Part shown: in pieces, positions 10,450 to 19,051 of the stretch
Layout of the letters: every line of letters starts with the position of its first letter
How positions within the stretch are numbered: the first letter of the stretch is position 1
NCBI GenBank assembly: GCA_002746305.1
Contig: NVWV01000003.1
Location: forward strand, 139,999 to 203,998
DNA length: 64,000 nucleotides
Reading direction: 5' to 3'
DNA from: Bacteroidota bacterium
GTDB taxonomy: Bacteria; Bacteroidota; Bacteroidia; NS11-12g; UBA9320
Position numbers and translations under genes: made by a program
The notes under the pieces: generated by a model
The model's input: only the letters and a program-made list of their open reading frames with translations
Databases searched by the model: none
What the model was told of the DNA's origin: nothing

Positions 10450-11081
10450 TTATGAAATAATCTCACACATTCAGCTTTCACTTCATCACTTTTAGTAACA
10501 TACCGAAAAGTTACTCTTATATAGTCCTTATCTAAAATTTTGATGTAAGGTCTTAGATAGCAAGTCTGCCCGTCTATTTCTGTTGTGTAATGCTCCGGAT
10601 TAGATACTCCTATTCCATCCTCCCCAACATAGACAAAACCACTATACTCATAAGCCGAAGACCAATCATATGCTAAGGAATCAAAATTACTTGCCTCAGA
10701 TTCTAAGCCTGAATAGTAAACTTTTTCAAAATGTGTGTTTGTCAGTCGGGCCTCAGTTTCAATCGCTAAAACGGCACTCACAAGCCCGTCATATTCAATT
10801 ATTTTGCTTATGTATATAAACAAGGGTTGATTATTGAAGTCAAAAGCAGAACTACAATTAATTGCCTCCGAATAAAAGGGTTGAAAGAGGACTGATGTGC
10901 CGTGAAGAAACTTTGGTTCGAGAGAGGCTTCTTCTCCTTTACAATCACCTTTAAAATGTAAACCTATGCATTGGCATTCTCCGTCAATTACCGCTTCATT
11001 ATCTGGGCAGGTTAAACAATCGTCCTTACACGATGTAAAACAAGTAAGGATGAATAGTAAGAGTATTGTTAAATTTCTCAT
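10446..11081 (-). CDS. Cys-rich lipoprotein, tandem copy 2 with divergent centre
   Basis: Same N- and C-termini as the neighbouring copies but unrelated central ~110 aa. Confidence 0.75.
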   Translation of the reverse strand: MRNLTILLLFILTCFTSCKDDCLTCPDNEAVIDGECQCIGLHFKGDCKGEEASLEPKFLHGTSVLFQPFYSEAINCSSAFDFNNQPLFIYISKIIEYDGLVSAVLAIETEARLTNTHFEKVYYSGLESEASNFDSLAYDWSSAYEYSGFVYVGEDGIGVSNPEHYTTEIDGQTCYLRPYIKILDKDYIRVTFRYVTKSDEVKAECVRLFHK

Positions 11082-11083
11082 AC

Positions 11084-11194
11084 CTAATCTATATAAATTT
11101 TAAGATATTGAACTTCATTGTTATTGACCAATTTCAAGGAATAAAAACTATGGCGAAAACTACCTTCACTCGCAACTGGATTAGCCCGTATCAT
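11084..11194 (-). CDS. 36-aa tail-peptide small ORF between lipoprotein copies
   Basis: MIRANPVASEGSFRHSFYSLKLVNNNEVQYLKIYID*; ATGA overlap with lipoprotein stop. Confidence 0.5.
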   Translation of the reverse strand: MIRANPVASEGSFRHSFYSLKLVNNNEVQYLKIYID

Positions 11195-11850
11195 TTATGA
11201 AACAATCTCACACATTCAGCTTTCACTTCATCACTTTTAGTAACATATCGAAAAGTTACGCGTACATAATTTGTATCTAAAACTTTGACATACGGTCTCA
11301 AATAACATGTCTGTCCATCTATCTCAGTTGTGTAGTGCACGGCCGGTTCAAAACCTGGGGCCTTCATTTTCTGACTAATCAACCCATTGTAATCAAAAGC
11401 TGATGGCCAGTAATAGTCAACAGTATCTGAATACTCTCTGCCTATAGGGGAAGTTAATGCACAGTAATATGACTCTCCACCACCTCTAATGGTCTCAAAT
11501 AAAAAAAATGACCTATATCTATTATTATACCATTCTAAAGGGAATAGAAACAATCTAATCCCGGATCCAGTAAAATCAAACTGATCGGAGTTTTTCATAT
11601 TATGACTTATGGTATCTCTAGCCATACTATAAAGAACATTTATTACTGCTGGATTATTGACCTCAGGACCATCATAATTGTAAGGGTTAAAAAAATCAGA
11701 TTCACTCACACAGTTTCCATTAAAACTAATACCTATGCATTGGCATTCTCCGTCAATTACCGCTTCATTATCTGGGCAGGTCAAACATTCATCCTTACAC
11801 GCAGAAAAGCAAGTAAGGATGAATAGTAAGAGTATTATTAAATATCTCAT
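11191..11850 (-). CDS. Cys-rich lipoprotein, tandem copy 1
   Basis: Nearly identical to the 9677..10336 product. Confidence 0.75.
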   Translation of the reverse strand: MRYLIILLLFILTCFSACKDECLTCPDNEAVIDGECQCIGISFNGNCVSESDFFNPYNYDGPEVNNPAVINVLYSMARDTISHNMKNSDQFDFTGSGIRLFLFPLEWYNNRYRSFFLFETIRGGGESYYCALTSPIGREYSDTVDYYWPSAFDYNGLISQKMKAPGFEPAVHYTTEIDGQTCYLRPYVKVLDTNYVRVTFRYVTKSDEVKAECVRLFHK

Positions 11851-11852
11851 AA

Positions 11853-13910
11853 CTAGTCTATATAAATTTTAAGATATTGAACTTCATTGTGACTAACCAG
11901 CTTCAAGGAATAAAAACTATGGCGAAAACTACCTTCATTCGCAAGCACTGTTTTCAGGTCTCCTAATGTTATTTCTTCAACGGTAATGGATGTCATTAAC
12001 ACAGTGCCAGTTAGTATTGATGCAACTTGATACGAGGTTCCTAGAGGAATTATGTGGTCATCATTTTGAACAACAAAAACTTCAAAATAACTAGAAGGAC
12101 ATTTGCTAGACACCTCACTACCCCATTCATCTCTATCTGTCCACCATAGATCTTGCAGACCGTTTGAATACTTTGCAGGAATGTTAACGGGTCCTAACTG
12201 ATAAAAAGCATTAATACATCGCAGAGCATTTAAATTTTGTTGCCCTCCATTTACACCAATAACCCAATTAAAAACCTCCTCATTACAGCATTCGTCTGTT
12301 TCTTTGTAGTCCATATATGCTGCCAAGTAATCATCACTTCCTATATGTGCAGTGGACTCCCATTTGGTATGACCACCTAAGTCGAATGCACCATAGCTGT
12401 GTATCATAATATTTGTAGGGTCATTGGGTCGTAATGTGACGGAATACTCACTACCACAGCCACCTAAAAGTTCATTTCCCCCAGAATTATACGTACTACC
12501 ACCTCCATAGTTCGGTGGATTATATATCAAATATTTAATGTCTTCTGCTGCTCTTTTTATCAATGCAGAGTCCACAAGGCTAGATGTGCCACCAGTAACA
12601 GCACTTGCCGTAACAGATGCTGCCAAGTCAATTATTTTAATATTCCAATCTTTATTTACCGTTGTGTTTTTTTCAGATTTGGAATTTGCACGTCCTGCAT
12701 CTACTATTTTTATGCCTTGTTTCTTGGAACTTACTGTAAGAATTGCCCAATCTTCTGCTTGTGCATAGGCAGACCATCCATTGCCACACAGAAAGCAAGG
12801 AGTGTTTTCTTTAGCATTTGTAGACACCGAGTTGACATAGGATGCGGTGTACTCCAATATACGATCATTACACATACAATTATCGTCCTGTTCTTGTTTG
12901 TTTTCGCAGGCAAGGGTATATCCTAAAACAGTTCTATAGGTTGATGCTGCTTGTGCGGGGTCGGGAAATTTTTGCTGATACCTATCAGAATGACTTCCCT
13001 TCATGTACATCTTACCATCTAGCATTTTTGCCGCACCTTTCGTAGCGTTGCGATATTCAGTATAACGATTACTCCCTCCTTTGTGTACCTTACTCGGGTG
13101 GTCAATATCATGTTCATACCATTTATATGGGGTATAATTCTTTTGCAAATAGATTGAATGAGTAGTAACAGGTCCTGGCCCATTATTACTAAAGCCCCAA
13201 GTAGTTTTACAATGGCAGTCATCCGTTGGTTCTCCCCAAACTACTACATCAATGGCATCATTCATACGACCCCAAAATGGAGGAGTGTTGAGTAAAATAG
13301 AATCACGCAAACCTCCCAATAGTGGCGGATCATCATTCTCATTATCCATTTCGCCTCTGTACGTTATGGCTAAGTCTCCGTCAAAATAATATTCTTGAAT
13401 GATGAGCAATTTTTCCAATACCGATAAGTTCTTATTTTCTCTTAAAAAGTCAATAGTCCTTTGGGACTGTCCTTCTCCAAAATTCGTAGTCCATTCGCTA
13501 TATATCTTCCGCGGTAAGCCAAAGCCTTCCCGGTTAATTTGAGGTATAGTATTGAAGGTATAAAACAAACCAATCTCACCGCAGCTGTTCTTGCCTTGTA
13601 TGGCAAAGTGCTGGTACGTAGGTAACGAAATAGCATTTTTTCTTTGGTCAAGAATTGCTACTATGTTGTTATCCTTGTCTAGAATTTGAAGTGGTTCTGT
13701 TGGAGTTTGACTAAAGTCAATAGATAACGCAGATTCATCCTTGAAGTGAAGAATAAACTCCTGTTCTATCCCAATAAAATTACATTCAAATCTTGGATTT
13801 GGGTCTAGAATTGGTTGGCTGGTATCGCTTTCACCTTGTGCGTAATTGGTTAAACTCAGCATCAATAGCCCGGCTAATAATGTCATTTTTCTTAGAATTT
13901 TCTTTTTCAT
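11853..13910 (-). CDS. Large secreted protein of unknown family (685 aa)
   Basis: Signal peptide; several CxC pairs; C-terminal FRHSFYSLKLVSHNEVQYLKIYID repeated downstream. Confidence 0.7.
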   Translation of the reverse strand: MKKKILRKMTLLAGLLMLSLTNYAQGESDTSQPILDPNPRFECNFIGIEQEFILHFKDESALSIDFSQTPTEPLQILDKDNNIVAILDQRKNAISLPTYQHFAIQGKNSCGEIGLFYTFNTIPQINREGFGLPRKIYSEWTTNFGEGQSQRTIDFLRENKNLSVLEKLLIIQEYYFDGDLAITYRGEMDNENDDPPLLGGLRDSILLNTPPFWGRMNDAIDVVVWGEPTDDCHCKTTWGFSNNGPGPVTTHSIYLQKNYTPYKWYEHDIDHPSKVHKGGSNRYTEYRNATKGAAKMLDGKMYMKGSHSDRYQQKFPDPAQAASTYRTVLGYTLACENKQEQDDNCMCNDRILEYTASYVNSVSTNAKENTPCFLCGNGWSAYAQAEDWAILTVSSKKQGIKIVDAGRANSKSEKNTTVNKDWNIKIIDLAASVTASAVTGGTSSLVDSALIKRAAEDIKYLIYNPPNYGGGSTYNSGGNELLGGCGSEYSVTLRPNDPTNIMIHSYGAFDLGGHTKWESTAHIGSDDYLAAYMDYKETDECCNEEVFNWVIGVNGGQQNLNALRCINAFYQLGPVNIPAKYSNGLQDLWWTDRDEWGSEVSSKCPSSYFEVFVVQNDDHIIPLGTSYQVASILTGTVLMTSITVEEITLGDLKTVLANEGSFRHSFYSLKLVSHNEVQYLKIYID

Positions 13911-14000
13911 TTTGTCTTTTTTTAAATTACTAACTGTCCGGTTTTTTTGTAGAACATTTAAATTCTTGCTTTAACCCAAGTTCTACATCTATAAAATGAT

Positions 14001-14016
14001 GTCGATCCATCGACAC
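14001..14016 (-). promoter_or_regulatory. Short hairpin in putative 5' leader of the 685-aa gene
   Basis: TGTCGAT-cc-ATCGACA (about 14000-14015); counterpart at 16938-16953 with compensatory change. Confidence 0.45.
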
Positions 14017-14041
14017 TCTCCACGGTCAATTTCCCCCTTTT

Positions 14042-14300
14042 GAATTATGCTAACTCAAAGCTATATGAAAAACCATGAATATCTACTTTGGGACATACAA
14101 TATTCAGATTCAGACAAAAAACAGCGGAATCACACCATACAAACAGCAATGATTAACTGACGCCTGACGAAAAATTGAAAAATCTACTTTGAGATAAAAA
14201 TGTCTTCATTTGACTTAAAACCAGTGAAATCACGCCATACAAATCGCCACAACTAGTTAATCCATCATGAATAAATCTACTTTGAGGCACTTCACTCCAC
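14042..14300 (-). repeat. Intergenic repeat block: TAGCTTTG box plus two full and one partial ~95-bp units
   Basis: gaattatgctaactcaaagctatatgaaaaaccat followed by units starting atctactttgRgA at 14081, 14182 and 14275; same architecture at 16980-17125. Confidence 0.75.
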
Positions 14301-14386
14301 CATCAATTCCTATTTCCACTCAACGGAAATATTACTGTGTTTTCATCTGAATCATTCTCACATGACAAAGCCATCTGAATCGCCTA

Positions 14387-15877
14387 TTATAACTTCAACT
14401 CCCCAAAGTAAAACAGCCCATCTTTTACGGCTATATACTCCATCTGATTATTCTTCATGGTAGACGATTGTATTCGCCCATCGAATGCAAGTCTACGAGC
14501 ATGTATAGGCTTACACTCACTTGTAATGTTATAGGTAACCAAATAATAGACACCGTTAATAGAACAGAAATCTGTTAATAGGTTACTATCTATCGTTGAA
14601 CTATAACTGTGATAATGATTTTTAGCTGTAGTATAATCAAACAACTCATATGATTTCCCATCATTGACTAAAAGAGGAACATAGGTATATTGATACAGAA
14701 GAGGTCTTATCTTTTTATGTATTAAAGCAATGTTTTGAGCATTCGGGTATTCTTCCACTATGGCATTTGGGATATTCGCATAGTTTTCCTGTTTCATGTA
14801 AATGTTTTGTGGTGACAATCTATAATTAGCATGCATGTAATTGGTGGATTTATCCTTCACCAGATTTGAATCCAAGTAATACCCGAGATTAATAGAATTA
14901 TCACTACCCACTGAAAAGTAGTTATATGCAAAAAGGGACTTCCCATTTGGCAGGTCGTTAATATTCACAGGAATTATTGTTTCTACCAAAATGTCATCCG
15001 ACACACTTCCTTTCATTGTACAGCAAAACAGTTTGCCACTGAATTCCAAGTTTGATGAGTCCGTCCAAATAGGAAAGGACACTTGTACCAGCATTTTAAG
15101 TTTATCGTTAACTACTTCAAAATTTTGAGTCGTGAGAATAGAAAATCCCAAGTTTTTGAGTTGTTGATCATAGGTCAGCATGCTTTTCTCGAAGCTATTG
15201 ATCTTCCTTATATCAGCATCTTCCTGACTTATAACATAGTCATAAGTCAAGCGTAAAGTTGCACTATCCAACTTGACCCCTGCTCTCAAACTATCTTTTG
15301 AGAAAAAGTAAACAGCATTCTTTGGACTTGTAAAGCAAACGAAGCCGTTGTTCCAGCTTTCAAATTTGGTAATGGCACTTATATAATTGTGTTTGAGGAA
15401 CAAGTTCTTCTTAAGCACCTTGGCTGCTTCTTGAGAAAAGGAACTTTTATCCCTAAATTTTTTCAAAGGAATGGTCGTAAGGAAAGCTGAATTTTGTTCA
15501 ATGATCAGTGACTTCTCCGTAGTAAATTTCCTCCCAATGCTCTTACATAAATTCAATAGTTTTTTGTTATCAATGTAATTAAAAGAAGGACTTAATCCGT
15601 AATTTGAAATGAAGTCGGGAAGCACTCCTTTTGGAACACCGGACGTTAAAACAAAGACTTGGCTACTATCAATAGTCTCTTTTATTAATGGAGAAGATAG
15701 GGTGCAGTTAAAACAGTCATTTTTATCAACGATTACAAAATATTTTGTTTTGAATTCAGGTGAGTTCGCGGTGACTGAACGGAATAACTGTAATTCAGTA
15801 TTACTCAAAACGGTAGTTTGACTATTAGCCTCATAAACAGAGGCTAACGTCAAAATGATAAGAAACACTGATTTCAT
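14387..15877 (-). CDS. Secreted protein with N-terminal CxxC (thioredoxin-like?) segment
   Basis: Signal peptide; YFVIVDKNDCFNCTLSSPLIKE; remainder unrecognised. Confidence 0.65.
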   Translation of the reverse strand: MKSVFLIILTLASVYEANSQTTVLSNTELQLFRSVTANSPEFKTKYFVIVDKNDCFNCTLSSPLIKETIDSSQVFVLTSGVPKGVLPDFISNYGLSPSFNYIDNKKLLNLCKSIGRKFTTEKSLIIEQNSAFLTTIPLKKFRDKSSFSQEAAKVLKKNLFLKHNYISAITKFESWNNGFVCFTSPKNAVYFFSKDSLRAGVKLDSATLRLTYDYVISQEDADIRKINSFEKSMLTYDQQLKNLGFSILTTQNFEVVNDKLKMLVQVSFPIWTDSSNLEFSGKLFCCTMKGSVSDDILVETIIPVNINDLPNGKSLFAYNYFSVGSDNSINLGYYLDSNLVKDKSTNYMHANYRLSPQNIYMKQENYANIPNAIVEEYPNAQNIALIHKKIRPLLYQYTYVPLLVNDGKSYELFDYTTAKNHYHSYSSTIDSNLLTDFCSINGVYYLVTYNITSECKPIHARRLAFDGRIQSSTMKNNQMEYIAVKDGLFYFGELKL

Positions 15878-16275
15878 TGTCGAAATACAAATCTGTTACT
15901 TCTTTGAAGCGGGTCTGGGCCACTTGGGGAGTTGGAATAACTAACCAAATTGCCTTCATATAAGATTAAACCATCTTCAAGCGTTAGGGTAATTGGAGTC
16001 CCAACAGGAATTAAAGTCACTCCTGCTCCACCGCAATCCGAATCTAAATGTCCTCCGTCCTCCCGTTTTTCAATGGAGATTCTGGTAATGGTATAGCAGG
16101 TGTTTTCCGAACACATACAGGCAATAATCTTTTCTGTCTCTCCATTACCTAAATCATTGGTATAAATCCCCGAGAAGTCTCCCTTAACGGTTAGCGTTGT
16201 CGGAACTTGAGGAGTTTGAGCTCTGCATATTATACCTAGTACAAGTGCTGCTGTTATGCATAAAAAATGTTTCAT
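15874..16275 (-). CDS. Small secreted protein B
   Basis: Start at internal ATG (16275) giving signal peptide MKHFLCITAALVLGIICRAQ; the longer ORF start overlaps the upstream gene. Confidence 0.65.
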   Translation of the reverse strand: MKHFLCITAALVLGIICRAQTPQVPTTLTVKGDFSGIYTNDLGNGETEKIIACMCSENTCYTITRISIEKREDGGHLDSDCGGAGVTLIPVGTPITLTLEDGLILYEGNLVSYSNSPSGPDPLQRSNRFVFRQ

Positions 16276-16279
16276 ATAT

Positions 16280-16678
16280 CTAGTTTTGGTTGTGACTAAA
16301 GGTATATTCATAAGCAGCCAAAAGACTTGTACCCTCGAGAACGGCATAATCTTGATAAAAAGACACCATACCTTCATTAATAATAGCACCATTTGAGTCC
16401 ATAAGAACTACATGGACAGGCGGAGTCTGTTTCCCTTCTTCAAGACCTCCCCCTCGATTTGCTACCGCTGCATCATCATAAGTATAGGTTAATCTATAGC
16501 ACACAGAGGTATTTGCATTGCAAACAATTCTATCAAAGGTTCTACATGTTGAAGGATCTTCCCAGCGGTCAGTTCTAACAAACCCACCAGGTACATTGAT
16601 CGTAACTGTAACGGGAGCAGCTTGTGCAAAGGACACTAAGCCCAACATAATCACAATAGTTTTAAATACTTTTTTCAT
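16280..16678 (-). CDS. Small secreted protein A, paralogue of B
   Basis: Start at internal ATG (16678): MKKVFKTIVIMLGLVSFAQA; RIVCNANTSVCYRLTY resembles KIIACMCSENTCYTITR in B. Confidence 0.65.
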   Translation of the reverse strand: MKKVFKTIVIMLGLVSFAQAAPVTVTINVPGGFVRTDRWEDPSTCRTFDRIVCNANTSVCYRLTYTYDDAAVANRGGGLEEGKQTPPVHVVLMDSNGAIINEGMVSFYQDYAVLEGTSLLAAYEYTFSHNQN

Positions 16679-16979
16679 TTCAATTTGTTTAATTTTAAGA
16701 GATTGACTCTCTTCGTTTCCCAAAACCACATGGTTTCGACATCCGCAAAAGACATCAAGGCCACGTAATACATTCTTTGGTAGAACTCCGTTCTTAGGGG
16801 CTCTTTGCCCAATAGTTCAAACCGTCAGCGTAACCCCGAAGTTTTTCAAAGTGTATTTCTGATTTTAGGTGTTTATTTCCACCCTCTTTTACACTCTCTT
16901 TAAAAACAAGAATTGAAGCTTTTACTCTTTAAAGTAATGTGGATTCATCCACACTACTTAGAGTTAAATTCCTTCCTTC

Positions 16980-17125
16980 GAATTATGCTAACTCAAAGCT
17001 ATATGAAAAACCATAAATATCTATTTTGAGATAAAAAATATCATGATTTAGCTAAAAAACAGCGGAATAACACCATTCATATCGCCACATCTGGCTAGTT
17101 TAAATCCTTAAAATCTACTTTGAGA
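16980..17125 (-). repeat. Intergenic repeat block, second copy (one full and one partial unit)
   Basis: cgaattatgctaactcaaagctatatgaaaaaccat then atctattttgagataaa...; partial atctactttgagac at 17113. Confidence 0.75.
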
Positions 17126-17185
17126 CATTTTCTTTATATGCCCTTTTTCTATTTCAGCCCATCCGAATTAATTCTATTTTTGCCT

Positions 17186-18073
17186 GTGCATTTATCAAAT
17201 AATCCAAAACTTCAAGTTACCAATGGAGATAGTTTCAACCTTTCTGACTTCAGCACCCATTACAATGCAGGTATTACATCTGAAGAAGAAGCAAGTAAAA
17301 TTCTCAAGAAGGCCAATAGAAAGCTGAATAAGCTTCAACAGAAACTGTATGCCTCTGACAATCATTCTGTACTTTGTATTTTTCAGGCAATGGATGCCGC
17401 AGGTAAGGATAGTACTATAAGTAATGTCTTCACAGGTGTAAACCCAGCAGGATTTCAAGTGACCAGTTTTAAGGCTCCGAGCAAAAAAGAACTGGATCAT
17501 GACTTTTTATGGAGGTGCAATGACGCTTTACCAGCAAGAGGGATAATTGGAGTCTTTAACAGAAGTCACTATGAAGAGGTTCTGGTGTGTAAAGTACATC
17601 CCGGTTATGTTCTAGGACAAAAAATACCAACCATAAACTCTGAATCAGATTTAGATGAGAACTTCTGGAACGAGAGGTGTAAAAGCATTGCAAATTGGGA
17701 AAACCATTTGGTAAAAAATGGAACTATTATCCTAAAATTCTTTTTGAATGTTGGAAAAGATGAACAAAAGGGTCGTTTTCTTTCCCGAATAGCAGAAGAA
17801 AAGAAGAATTGGAAGTTCAATTTTGGTGATATGAGGGAACGAGCTCTTTGGCCTAAGTACATGAGTGCTTACCAAGATGCTATACAACAGACGGCAAGCG
17901 AACAAGCTCCATGGTTTATAATACCCGCTGATAATAAGCCAGTTATGAGAGCAATTGTGGCACAAATAATTGCCGAAAAATTAGAAAGCTTGGGATTAGA
18001 ATACCCTACAGTAGGTCAAAAAGAAATAGCAGAAATGGCCGAAGCAAAGAAAATTTTAGAAAATGAATCCTAA
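17186..18073 (+). CDS. ppk2: Polyphosphate kinase 2 family protein (start uncertain; ORF track start 17120)
   Basis: FQAMDAAGKDSTI Walker A-like, FNRSHYEEVLV, FFLNVGKDEQKGRFLSR, WKFNFGDMRER. A TATTTTTG box at 17175-17182 lies inside the ORF-track N-terminus. Confidence 0.85.
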   Translation: MHLSNNPKLQVTNGDSFNLSDFSTHYNAGITSEEEASKILKKANRKLNKLQQKLYASDNHSVLCIFQAMDAAGKDSTISNVFTGVNPAGFQVTSFKAPSKKELDHDFLWRCNDALPARGIIGVFNRSHYEEVLVCKVHPGYVLGQKIPTINSESDLDENFWNERCKSIANWENHLVKNGTIILKFFLNVGKDEQKGRFLSRIAEEKKNWKFNFGDMRERALWPKYMSAYQDAIQQTASEQAPWFIIPADNKPVMRAIVAQIIAEKLESLGLEYPTVGQKEIAEMAEAKKILENES

Positions 18074-18151
18074 GACTGGTATTCTTTATATAAAATATTA
18101 CTTTTGCAAGCCTTTAACAAAAACACGACGTTAGTCTAAAGATATATAACA

Positions 18152-18313
18152 ATGAGTAAGCGGACATTTCAACCAAGCAGAAGAAAAAGAAGAAACAAGC
18201 ACGGTTTCAAAGAGAGAATGTCTACTAGAAATGGTAGAAAAGTGTTAGCTGCACGTCGTAAAAAAGGACGTAAAAAACTTACTGTTTCTGACGAGCCACG
18301 TCACAAGCATTAA
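18152..18313 (+). CDS. rpmH: 50S ribosomal protein L34
   Basis: [53 protein letters not shown]; below the ORF-track length cut-off. Confidence 0.97.
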   Translation: MSKRTFQPSRRKRRNKHGFKERMSTRNGRKVLAARRKKGRKKLTVSDEPRHKH

Positions 18314-18337
18314 TCGTTTTGCATCCCATAGTTAGAT

Positions 18338-18724
18338 ATGGGGATTTCACACTCATTTCATAAGCTCGAGAAACTTTCTCATAAGGCTACTATAGATGCT
18401 ATCTTCCAGAAGAAAGGAGAGAGCATTTTCAAGCCACCCATCCTTTTTGTGTATCTCAAAACTGAGTTACGTACACCTTTTTCTTGTCAGATAATGATAT
18501 CTGTAGGTAAACGAAAGTTTAAAAGAGCTACAGACAGAAACCATATCAAGAGACAAATATCAGAATCATATAGACTGCAAAAGCACCGAATTTATGATGC
18601 AATAGCTGGTAAAAATCAATATGCTCTGGGAATTCTGTATTTGGCAAATAAGCACGTTTCTTCTGAAGAAATCGACAAAAGACTAACTTTGGCCATTGAT
18701 GAATTTATTAAAAGGATTAAGTAA
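18338..18724 (+). CDS. rnpA: Ribonuclease P protein component
   Basis: [26 protein letters not shown]. Confidence 0.93.
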   Translation: MGISHSFHKLEKLSHKATIDAIFQKKGESIFKPPILFVYLKTELRTPFSCQIMISVGKRKFKRATDRNHIKRQISESYRLQKHRIYDAIAGKNQYALGILYLANKHVSSEEIDKRLTLAIDEFIKRIK

Positions 18725-18941
18725 TATTTTGGTTCTCCTTTTGATGATTCCAATCCGAATCTATCAAAAGGCCATTTCTCCTCTTCTTCCTGCTACATGT
18801 AGATACACTCCAACTTGCAGTGCCTACGCCGTAGAAGCTCTACAAAAACACGGGCCTATTAAGGGATTCTATTTAGCAATTAAACGTATCTTAAGCTGCC
18901 ACCCTTGGAGTAAAAAGCATGGATACGACCCTGTACCATAA
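18696..18941 (+). CDS. yidD: Membrane protein insertion efficiency factor YidD
   Basis: [38 protein letters not shown]...RILSCHPW. Confidence 0.95.
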   Translation: MMNLLKGLSNILVLLLMIPIRIYQKAISPLLPATCRYTPTCSAYAVEALQKHGPIKGFYLAIKRILSCHPWSKKHGYDPVP

Positions 18942-19051
18942 TCTAATTTGAGCCTTGTCTGTTTCAATGGCCTGTTAAACGAAACATTCATCTTTCTGCA
19001 CACGAAAACAAGTCCCTTGTTTCGTTACCTTTGTGCAAAGCACAATCCATT

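Noticed and set aside
9618-11855. Lipoprotein array as an insertion sequence or transposon
   Set aside because: No transposase or terminal inverted repeats; simple tandem duplication with period about 745-769 bp explains it.
12538-13651. Several short ORFs on both strands inside 11853-13910
   Set aside because: Alternative-frame readings of the 685-aa gene; no start context or motif supports them.
14081-14290. The ~95-bp intergenic repeats as a CRISPR array
   Set aside because: Units are too long and degenerate, have no short constant repeat with unique spacers, and no cas genes are nearby.
18061-18960. Replication origin next to rpmH-rnpA-yidD
   Set aside because: No dnaA, dnaN or DnaA-box cluster is visible; the rpmH-rnpA-yidD order alone is not evidence of oriC.
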